Shown here piece after piece: positions 7,227-13,036 of a stretch of DNA of 14,314 nt; the first letter of the stretch is position 1, and each line of letters begins with the position of its first letter. A model generated the notes under the pieces. It worked only from the letters and a program-made list of their open reading frames with translations, made no database searches and had not been told where the DNA came from. A program made the position numbers and the translations under genes. Source of the stretch: Planctomycetota bacterium (GTDB taxonomy: Bacteria; Planctomycetota; SZUA-567); NCBI GenBank assembly GCA_020860865.1, contig JAJBTL010000278.1:1-14314 (forward strand), written 5' to 3'.

Positions 7227-7245
7227 CATCATTTTTGAGGGCCGT

Positions 7246-7279
7246 GCCGGTTCCGCCGCCGCTTGCCGGCGGGACCGGC
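7246..7279. promoter_or_regulatory. Strong 13-bp hairpin or dyad in the divergent intergenic region
   Basis: GCCGGTTCCGCCG (7246-7258) pairs with CGGCGGGACCGGC (7267-7279), 13 bp with a single G-T wobble and an 8-nt loop. It lies midway between two divergent exported redox genes. No T-run follows on either strand, so a regulatory or mRNA-structure role is more likely than termination. Confidence 0.4.
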
Positions 7280-7315
7280 GCATCACCGAAAGCAGGCAGA
7301 AGAAGGATATCCACT

Positions 7316-7819
7316 ATGTCCGGATTGCGACAGCTTGTCAAGTTCCTCCCGGTTTTCCTGGCGGTCGTGTTTTTCCACACCGTTACCGCCCGGGCCGGCG
7401 ATCAGCCGACGCCCCATATGATGTATTTCTACAATCCGTCCTGCCGGCTCTGCACCAAGACGAACGAAGTCGTCGCTGCCGCCGAAGAGGCATACAAGGA
7501 CCGGTTGACCTTCCAGCGCTTCAACATCGCCGACTCCGAACACGGCACCGACAATGTCCTCTACATGTTCGACCTCCTGGACGCTCTGGAAGTGCCGGAC
7601 GAAGGCAACATCACCCTGGTGGTTTTCCTCGGCACCCTCGAGACGGACGACACGGGCGAACCGGCCTTCGCGCCCTACCGGGTCCTGGTGGAAGGGGAAA
7701 ACATCATACCGAAGCTGGACACTGAGATTCGGGACTTTCTGGAAAAAGACATGAAAGGAGGCGCGTCGCTCGGATTTGTTCCGCCGGCCGGATTTTTTCG
7801 GCACAGCCACGCCGCCTGA
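7316..7819 (+). CDS. Exported thioredoxin-like protein with CxxC motif
   Basis: The 167-residue product has a signal peptide (LVKFLPVFLAVVFFHTVTARA, cleavage near residue 27) and then a thioredoxin/glutaredoxin-type start: strand HMMYFYNP, followed by SCRLC with Cys43 and Cys46 and a helix (TNEVVAAAEEAYKD). ATG 7316 is chosen because AAGGA precedes it by 8 nt and the signal peptide follows directly. The open frame extends upstream to 6737 but that part is antisense to the DUF1573-like gene. The next frame encodes a CcdA-type membrane protein and overlaps by 44 bp. The pair looks like a two-gene DsbD, passing electrons from the cytoplasm to periplasmic thiols. The C-terminal tail after residue 150 (GFVPPAGFFRHSHAA) may be an artefact of a frame slip. 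Confidence 0.8.
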   Translation: MSGLRQLVKFLPVFLAVVFFHTVTARAGDQPTPHMMYFYNPSCRLCTKTNEVVAAAEEAYKDRLTFQRFNIADSEHGTDNVLYMFDLLDALEVPDEGNITLVVFLGTLETDDTGEPAFAPYRVLVEGENIIPKLDTEIRDFLEKDMKGGASLGFVPPAGFFRHSHAA

Positions 7820-8831
7820 GTTCCATACTGCCCATCCCAGCGTGACCATCGCCTCGACCCTGGCCCTGGCCTCGGTCCCGCCGCCGTCCGGCCTGGACGG
7901 TAATATTCGTATGGTAACCGAAGGAGAAGGCGACGGCGCCGCGCCGGTGCGTCCGCGCGTCCGCCGTCCCGCCGGCGCCCGGGATACCGCCTCCACCGGC
8001 GGCGCCGCCACCGGCAGTGCCGCCACAACGAGTGCCGTCGTCCCGGACGACGCGGCCTCCGCCGCCGGCGCCTCACGGGCCGATGCCAAGCTCCGCTTCG
8101 GCGCCATCAGCCTCGCCGCCCTGGCGGACAGCGTCAATCCCTGCGCCTTTGCCACCATTATCATTCTGGTCGCGATGATGTCGTCGGCCAAGCGGACGCG
8201 GAACGAGATAATCGCCGTCTGCCTCTCCTTCACCGCCGCCGTCTTCATCACCTACTTCGCCATCGGGCTGTTCCTCTACAAGGTCATCGCCCTGGTGAAC
8301 GAGGGCGGCGGCTGGTTCCTCGTCATTGCCGACTGCATATATTACGTGGCATTTCTTCTCTGCGTGGTGTTCGGCATTTTCAGCCTCTACGACGCCTACC
8401 GTCTCTTCACCGGCCGGAGTGCCGAAGAGATGGTTCTGCAGTTGCCGAAGGCGTTCAAGAAACGCATCAACGTCGCCATGGCGAAAGGGGCGCGGGCCCG
8501 CTGGCTCGTTGTCGGCGTGTTTATCGCCGGGGTGACGGTGTCGTTCTTCGAAGCGGCCTGTACGGGACAGGTCTATCTTCCGACCATCATCTCTATCGCG
8601 AAAATCAGTTTTTGGCGGTCGATGGCGCTTCTCGCCTGGTACAACTTCCTCTTTATCGTGCCGCTCCTGATCATTTTCGGGCTGGTGCTGGTCGGCGTCA
8701 CCAGCGCCCAACTGGCGGATTTCTTCAAGAAAAACGTGGCCTGGACCAAGCTCGCCCTTGGCCTCGTCTTCGTCATAATGGGTCTGGTCATCTGGTACGA
8801 AATGTACTGGCCGCCCGGATACCGGGGGTAA
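7776..8831 (+). CDS. CcdA/DsbD-type transmembrane thiol-disulfide electron carrier
   Basis: The 351-residue frame has a Pro/Ala/Ser-rich N-terminal 105 residues and then about six membrane helices. It carries the family's paired cysteines: ADSVNPC (Cys123) and FFEAACTGQ (Cys262). Such proteins shuttle reducing equivalents across the inner membrane to periplasmic partners, here plausibly the CxxC protein just upstream. The start is uncertain. TTG 7776 is the first available codon, 14 nt after AAAGGAGG (7754-7761), and an ATG occurs only at residue 46. The N-terminus has no signal peptide. A one-base change in a T6 run at 7792-7797 would join this frame to the upstream gene, so it may be the C-terminal part of a single fusion. 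Confidence 0.85.
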   Translation: MFRRPDFFGTATPPEFHTAHPSVTIASTLALASVPPPSGLDGNIRMVTEGEGDGAAPVRPRVRRPAGARDTASTGGAATGSAATTSAVVPDDAASAAGASRADAKLRFGAISLAALADSVNPCAFATIIILVAMMSSAKRTRNEIIAVCLSFTAAVFITYFAIGLFLYKVIALVNEGGGWFLVIADCIYYVAFLLCVVFGIFSLYDAYRLFTGRSAEEMVLQLPKAFKKRINVAMAKGARARWLVVGVFIAGVTVSFFEAACTGQVYLPTIISIAKISFWRSMALLAWYNFLFIVPLLIIFGLVLVGVTSAQLADFFKKNVAWTKLALGLVFVIMGLVIWYEMYWPPGYRG

Positions 8832-8835
8832 CGTC

Positions 8836-9618
8836 ATGGTGATTGGAAACACCAACACGGCCGCCCGCGCCGAACCGGACGCCGCGTCGGCCGGCGGACC
8901 GGCCGTTCCGGACGACCCGTCCCTCCCGCGGCACATCGCCATCATCATGGACGGGAACGGCCGCTGGGCTACGGCCCGGGGCCTCAACCGGGCATTGGGC
9001 CACCAGGCCGGCGCCGAAGCGGTGCGGCGGGTGGTGACGGCGGCGCGTCAGCGTGGCATACCGTACTTGACGCTGTACGCTTTCTCGACCGAAAACTGGT
9101 CGCGGCCGGTCGAAGAGGTGGAGGCGCTGATGGCGCTTCTCCTCTCGTTCCTTCAGGCCGAACTGCCGACCATGATGGACAACGGGGTCAAATTGCGGAT
9201 ACTCGGGGATGTCGATCGCCTGTCCCCCCAGATCCGGCAGCAGATCGCCACCACCTGTACAATGACGGATCGCAATAACGGCATGGTCCTCAGCCTGGCG
9301 CTGAATTACGGCGGCCGCGACGAGATCGTCCGCGCCATCCAGAAGGCGGCCCGGGCATTGGCGACCGATGTCGACGGCACCCTCGTCGGCCTCGACCCGA
9401 CGTCGTTCGCCGCCTACCTGGACACGGCTGACATGCCCGATCCCGATTTGATAATCCGCACCGCCGGCGAAAAGCGCTTGTCGAACTTTCTTGTCTGGCA
9501 GGGTGCCTATGCCGAACTTTTCTTTACCGAGACGTTGTGGCCGGACTTTGCCGACAGTCACTTGGAAGAGGCCCTGGCCGACTACCGGTCGCGGGTGAGG
9601 AAGTTCGGCGGCGTGTAA
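8836..9618 (+). CDS. uppS: Isoprenyl transferase (undecaprenyl diphosphate synthase)
   Basis: The 260-residue cis-prenyltransferase adds isopentenyl units to farnesyl diphosphate to make the C55 carrier lipid for peptidoglycan and surface polysaccharides. Conserved blocks run in order: IAIIMDGNGRWA (34-45, catalytic Asp39), FSTENWSR (about 81-88), RILGD, LALNYGGRDEIVRA, and PDLIIRTAGEKRLSNFLVWQ followed by AYAELFFTETLWPDF. The N-terminal 30 residues are a non-conserved Ala/Pro extension. It starts 4 nt after the CcdA-like gene, with GGGGG just upstream, so the two are probably co-transcribed. Confidence 0.97.
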   Translation: MVIGNTNTAARAEPDAASAGGPAVPDDPSLPRHIAIIMDGNGRWATARGLNRALGHQAGAEAVRRVVTAARQRGIPYLTLYAFSTENWSRPVEEVEALMALLLSFLQAELPTMMDNGVKLRILGDVDRLSPQIRQQIATTCTMTDRNNGMVLSLALNYGGRDEIVRAIQKAARALATDVDGTLVGLDPTSFAAYLDTADMPDPDLIIRTAGEKRLSNFLVWQGAYAELFFTETLWPDFADSHLEEALADYRSRVRKFGGV

Positions 9619-9734
9619 TGTCCCGCCAGAGTGCAGTGCGGCGCCTCGGCGGGAAATCCATGGTGTACTCGTGCCGTTTCCGGCCGTCCGGTCCGGGCGC
9701 GTCGCGTCTCCTGCCGTCCACGCGGCGGTGGTGA
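9618..9734 (+). CDS. Possible 38-residue basic ORF overlapping the uppS stop
   Basis: ATG overlaps the uppS stop as TAATG, a layout typical of translational coupling. It opens a 38-codon Arg/Ser-rich frame ending LLPSTRRW. It fills most of the uppS-cdsA gap. There is no close ribosome binding site and no recognisable domain, and a hairpin covers its first codons. It could equally be chance. Confidence 0.2.
   Translation: MSRQSAVRRLGGKSMVYSCRFRPSGPGASRLLPSTRRW
9621..9654. promoter_or_regulatory. Hairpin in the uppS-cdsA spacer
   Basis: TCCCGCC (9621-9627) pairs with GGCGGGA (9648-9654), and GAG (9629-9631) with CTC (9645-9647) around a bulged A. It begins 2 nt after the uppS stop and has no T-run. 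It may protect or attenuate the mRNA between uppS and cdsA rather than terminate it. Confidence 0.35.
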
Positions 9735-9787
9735 AGTTCCGGCAGACATAACCAATGACCACTCGGCTTCAGACTAAAAGGTACTTC

Positions 9788-10726
9788 ATGTCGACATCGC
9801 CCGAACCGGATGTTCCCAAGAAAACTCGATCCACGCGCAATTTGATCCTGCGCGGCATGAGCGCCCTCGCCGTTCTCGTCATACTCTATCTTTGCATGCG
9901 CTGGGATACGGTGCATGGCAGCGGCTGGGCTTGGGCCATCATCACCGCCATCGGCACCGTTTTCATGCTCCGGGAGTTTTTCCGCCTGGCGGTGGAAAGC
10001 GAATTCCAGCCGTTTCGCTGGCTCGTGTTCCTGACCGGCCCCCTCTACGTCCTCGCCATCGAGTGGGAACTGTCCGGCAAGAGCCTCGAGTATATCAGTT
10101 GGAGCCCGACGAACATCGTCCTCCTTTTCACCATCGTCGGGACCATGCTTCTTCAATTGACCCGCCGGTCCACGGACAACGCCCTCTCGGATGTCGGCGT
10201 CACCATTCTCGGTTTTCTCTACTGCGCGCTGCTTCCGGGCGTGCTGATTCATGTCCGGCACCTGTCCCTCACGGAAAACGGCTGGCCGATGGATGGGGTG
10301 GAATTCGTCATCGTCTGCATCTTCGTCGGCAAGGTCTCGGACGTCGGCGCCCTCCTTACCGGCAGCCGCTGGGGGAGGCACAAACTTATCCCCCGCCTCA
10401 GCCCCGGCAAGACCTGGGAGGGAGCGATAGGCGGCACCCTGTTCAGCGTTTTTCTCCTCCAGTTTATGGCGCTAACCAATCCCCATATGGCCCTCCATGC
10501 GCTTGGCCACGGGTGGATGGTTGTCCTCTCGCTTCTTCTTGCCGCCGGCAGCCTCGCCGGCGATCTGATCGAATCCGCGTTTAAACGAAACAGCCGCCGC
10601 AAGGATGCCGGCACCGGCGTACCCGGTTTCGGCGGCGTTCTGGACTTAACAGATTCCCTGCTCGTTGCCGGGCCTGTCCTCTATTTTTTCCTTGTCCTTA
10701 TGGGCGCGGAATATGTAAAATCATAG
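9788..10726 (+). CDS. cdsA: Phosphatidate cytidylyltransferase
   Basis: This integral membrane enzyme makes CDP-diacylglycerol from CTP and phosphatidate, feeding phospholipid synthesis. ATG 9788 is preferred over ATG 9755 because AAAAGG (9776-9781) precedes it by 6 nt, giving 312 residues. Several hydrophobic helices precede the conserved C-terminal part: GKTWEGAIGGTLFS, SLAGDLIESAFKR, KDAG (Lys272-Asp273) and GFGGVLDLTDSLL (Asp286, Asp289). The classical signature has GHGG and DRxD; here the His and Arg are replaced while the acidic residues remain. I associate this variant with PVC-type bacteria. The uppS-cdsA pairing is common in bacteria and supports the call. Confidence 0.92.
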   Translation: MSTSPEPDVPKKTRSTRNLILRGMSALAVLVILYLCMRWDTVHGSGWAWAIITAIGTVFMLREFFRLAVESEFQPFRWLVFLTGPLYVLAIEWELSGKSLEYISWSPTNIVLLFTIVGTMLLQLTRRSTDNALSDVGVTILGFLYCALLPGVLIHVRHLSLTENGWPMDGVEFVIVCIFVGKVSDVGALLTGSRWGRHKLIPRLSPGKTWEGAIGGTLFSVFLLQFMALTNPHMALHALGHGWMVVLSLLLAAGSLAGDLIESAFKRNSRRKDAGTGVPGFGGVLDLTDSLLVAGPVLYFFLVLMGAEYVKS

Positions 10727-10908
10727 TTTACATCTTGCACATTCCGAATAGGAAAAATTCACCCGGTTATGGCAATCGGTTGCCGGGGTTCAGACGTGTC
10801 GAAGGTTTTGGTTTATACTGAAGCGCGCTGGAAATTGGGCTCAATGTTCTGTATCTTTCATGCACGCTTCAGGCTTGGATATACACTTCCCGAAAGTTAC
10901 AATGGCTT

Positions 10909-10917
10909 TGGTATAAT
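10909..10917 (+). promoter_or_regulatory. Extended -10 promoter upstream of the small basic protein
   Basis: TGGTATAAT gives a perfect -10 (10912-10917) with the TGn extension, which compensates for the poor -35 region (TTCCCG at 19-nt spacing is the best there). Predicted +1 is near 10924, about 160 nt before the 58-residue gene. Confidence 0.6.
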
Positions 10918-10947
10918 TTCGAGAACCGTGGAGGCCCGGGTGACAGT

Positions 10948-11004
10948 ATGTACAGAACGAAAACATGGAAAAAGCTATGGCTCCCGGTTCTGTTGGCCAG
11001 GTAA
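10948..11004 (+). CDS. Possible 18-residue leader peptide
   Basis: ATG lies about 24 nt after the predicted transcription start, with GGTGA 4 nt upstream and GGAGG 13 nt upstream. The peptide MYRTKTWKKLWLPVLLAR has a basic start and a hydrophobic centre like a truncated signal peptide. It may be a regulatory leader, a membrane micropeptide or part of a frameshifted small protein. An adjacent frame continues with hydrophobic VIAAIGLLRRVLLPVAL. Confidence 0.25.
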   Translation: MYRTKTWKKLWLPVLLAR

Positions 11005-11081
11005 TAGCGGCGATTGGGTTACTACGTCGTGTTCTTCTGCCGGTCGCTTTGAAAATCGGGAACAGCCAGCACTGGTGAACT

Positions 11082-11258
11082 ATGTCTGAACGCAAACGGC
11101 GGCGCTCGCAGAACAATCATCTCCTTCGGGAAATCATGGAGCGACTCCGTGATTACGAACCGGACGAGGTGGTGATAATCTGCAACAAATTCAGGAAGCG
11201 CCGCAACCTGCCGCCTCTTGAACAGGAGTTTATTGACAAAATTTTCCCGCCCGAATGA
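11082..11258 (+). CDS. Small basic hypothetical protein, 58 residues
   Basis: The frame encodes MSERKRRRSQNNHLLREIME and continues through DEVVIICNKFRKRRNLPPLE to FPPE. It is rich in Arg and Lys, with two predicted amphipathic helices (about 12-24 and 46-54) around a hydrophobic strand (VVIIC). GGTGA precedes the ATG by 3 nt. Support comes from the dedicated promoter about 160 nt upstream and from a rho-independent terminator that overlaps its stop codon, so it looks like a monocistronic unit. The basic composition suggests nucleic-acid or ribosome binding, but no family is recognised. Confidence 0.6.
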   Translation: MSERKRRRSQNNHLLREIMERLRDYEPDEVVIICNKFRKRRNLPPLEQEFIDKIFPPE

Positions 11259-11273
11259 GGGCGGGTTTTTTTT
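11246..11273 (+). terminator. Rho-independent terminator overlapping the stop codon of the 58-residue gene
   Basis: A perfect 7-bp stem CCCGCCC (11246-11252) and GGGCGGG (11259-11265) with loop GAATGA is followed by T8 (11266-11273). The loop contains the stop codon TGA. It separates this unit from the polysaccharide export genes. Confidence 0.93.
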
Positions 11274-11399
11274 CGCTGCACCAGCGACCGATAATGGTCG
11301 ATAACACGTGTGGCGTCTCCTCTCACCGCCCGCGATCCGTCATGGCGGTGGATGGGAAGGCGTCGACTCGTTTGGTTTAGCCCCGAGGAGGCGTCGCTG

Positions 11400-12977
11400 G
11401 TGCGAAGACAATCGCGAAAATCTGGTCCCGGCCCGCATGGACTCCCGGTTCTCAGCATCCTGGCGGGCGTTCTGCTGGTGATGATTATGGCCGGATGCTT
11501 CCCGGAATCGAACGGCCCGGTGCGGCCGGCGCCCATCGTCGACACGGAAGCGCCCTCCCCCCGCACGGCGGCGGCGCGGCGGCGTTTTGTCGAAAACCGC
11601 CCGGAACCGCCCGCCACCTACGACGTCCCGGCCCGTCCGCCCAGAAACAACAACTTCGGCGAGTTCGAGGAAGGCCTTTATGCCGGCCTCGACCGCCAGA
11701 ACGTCCTCCCGGAACTGCCCGGCGACCCCGGCATAATGCCGATGCTCGGCGGTCCGGCCAGCTACGCCATTCCGGCCTCGTCCTACCGGGCGGAAGTGGC
11801 ATTGCCCCGGTCGCGGTCCGGCCCGGGAGGCGGTTCACTGGCCCGGCCCGAAGCGGCCGGTGTCGCCGCCGCCGCCTCCTCCCGGTCGAAGCCCGCCGGC
11901 ATCGATACCGGAGATACGTTCTATGCCATCGAGCAACTGGTGTTCGGCGGCGATTACCCGGACATCGACAAGCCGGAACTGTACCGGCTCCAGCCGAAAG
12001 ACGTCATCACCGTCACGGTGAAGGACCATCCGGAATTTTCCGACAAGCTGGAAATTCAGCCTGACGGCACTGTCCGCATCCCGAACGCACCGGACCTTGT
12101 CCGGCTTCGCGGCCTTACCGTCGACGACGCGGCGGACGAAATCCGCCGAACCCTTCAGGTATACATCAAGGGTGAAACCGTCGTCCGGGTCCAGGCCAAC
12201 CGGGCCAGGGGCGGCTATTACTTTGTCTTCGGCGATGTCGGCCAGCCCGGTCGTTTCCCCATGGGACTCGAGCCGATTCGCCTCTCCGACGCCGTCCTCG
12301 CCGCCAATTGGGAAGTGAACCCGAACCGCATGGACGAGGACGAGGACCTCGGCCCGGCCTTCCCGGCCGCGTCGGCCCGGGGCAAATATATCGCGCCCCG
12401 TTCCGCCGACCTGGCCCGGGTGATGCTTATCACTCCGCACCGGAGCCAGCCGTCCCGCACCGTCCACGATGTCAGGTCGGCCATGCTCGGCGTCACCCGG
12501 AGCGATCCGGTCGTGCGGCCTGGCCAGATTATCGTCGTGCCGTCCCTCGATCCGGAGAAGAACCTGTCCCTCGGACTCGACTTCCCGGAAATCGGCGTAC
12601 CGCCGGAAGGCCTCCGCCCGGGCAACGGGTTCTCGAACGCCTCGTCGCCGGCCCGGCTCCCGGAAGTGTTGCCGTACCGGGATGTCCTCGCCGACGCCGC
12701 GACCGTGCCGGTCCAGCCGGTGGTGTCGAACATGGCGTCGACCTTCATGACCCAGCACAACATCCCGGCCACGCCGATTGTCGAGGACGAGCCGGAAGAC
12801 GAGTACTGCGAGGAAGAGGAAACGGTCGAGTGGAGCGGCGTGGCCCTGCCGCCGTCGGTGACCTACGAGCCCGACGCGTCGGCGACGGTGATGCCGCCGC
12901 CCGGTCGCGGCCGCCGGCTCCGGAGCCGGATGGGCCAGTCCGATTCGGGTCTCGGCGGCTGGCGAAAGGGCTTCTGA
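11400..12977 (+). CDS. Polysaccharide export lipoprotein (Wza-like, Poly_export and SLBB domains)
   Basis: GTG 11400 is preferred because GAGGAGG (11385-11391) sits 8 nt upstream and a lipoprotein signal follows at once: VRRQSRKSG, a hydrophobic core, then MAGC with Cys33. The open frame itself reaches back to 11310. After a Pro-rich linker of about 155 residues comes the Poly_export domain (195-275, YRLQPKDVITVTV, LEIQPDGTVRIP). An SLBB-like domain follows (about 285-385, YYFVFGDVGQPGRFPM to VRPGQIIVVPSL). It then has a C-terminal tail of about 130 residues with an acidic cluster (EDEPEDEYCEEEE). Family members form the outer-membrane channel for capsule or exopolysaccharide. At 525 residues it is well above the roughly 350-380 usual for Wza. 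The next gene is Wzz-like, supporting an export locus. Confidence 0.88.
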   Translation: MRRQSRKSGPGPHGLPVLSILAGVLLVMIMAGCFPESNGPVRPAPIVDTEAPSPRTAAARRRFVENRPEPPATYDVPARPPRNNNFGEFEEGLYAGLDRQNVLPELPGDPGIMPMLGGPASYAIPASSYRAEVALPRSRSGPGGGSLARPEAAGVAAAASSRSKPAGIDTGDTFYAIEQLVFGGDYPDIDKPELYRLQPKDVITVTVKDHPEFSDKLEIQPDGTVRIPNAPDLVRLRGLTVDDAADEIRRTLQVYIKGETVVRVQANRARGGYYFVFGDVGQPGRFPMGLEPIRLSDAVLAANWEVNPNRMDEDEDLGPAFPAASARGKYIAPRSADLARVMLITPHRSQPSRTVHDVRSAMLGVTRSDPVVRPGQIIVVPSLDPEKNLSLGLDFPEIGVPPEGLRPGNGFSNASSPARLPEVLPYRDVLADAATVPVQPVVSNMASTFMTQHNIPATPIVEDEPEDEYCEEEETVEWSGVALPPSVTYEPDASATVMPPPGRGRRLRSRMGQSDSGLGGWRKGF

Positions 12978-13036
12978 CGCGTCCTGGATATTTGGGGAAG
13001 TGGGTTACTCACGGTGAAACCACGGCAAAGTCGATT

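Larger units (their letters stand above)
10727..11081. other. Intergenic region with promoter and possible leader
   Basis: No terminator is seen after cdsA. A short hairpin GGCAA-TCGG-TTGCC occurs near 10770-10785. An 8-bp inverted repeat CTGAAGCG (10818-10825) and CGCTTCAG (10865-10872) has a 39-nt loop. A well-formed extended -10 promoter follows at 10909-10917, then a possible short leader peptide. A 106-codon frame (10769-11089) crosses the region but lacks coding character. Confidence 0.5.

Noticed and set aside
6737..7315. Upstream extension of the thioredoxin-like frame
   Set aside because: The extension is antisense to the DUF1573-like gene; the signal peptide and ribosome binding site place the start at 7316.
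7283..8987. Two long minus-strand frames (7283-8251 and 8073-8987)
   Set aside because: Antisense to the thioredoxin-like, CcdA-like and uppS genes; no ribosome binding sites and no recognisable domains.
8788..10381. Two long minus-strand frames (8788-9762 and 9524-10381)
   Set aside because: Antisense to uppS and cdsA, both of which carry clear family motifs.
10770..10800. tRNA-like GGTTCAGAC sequence after cdsA
   Set aside because: No acceptor stem, anticodon arm or CCA-compatible fold could be built around it.
10769..11089. 106-codon plus-strand frame after cdsA
   Set aside because: Cys/Ser/Arg-rich without coding character; it runs through the promoter and overlaps the start of the better-supported 58-codon gene in another frame.
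11835..12758. 307-codon minus-strand open frame
   Set aside because: Antisense to the Poly_export/SLBB domains of the Wza-like lipoprotein.
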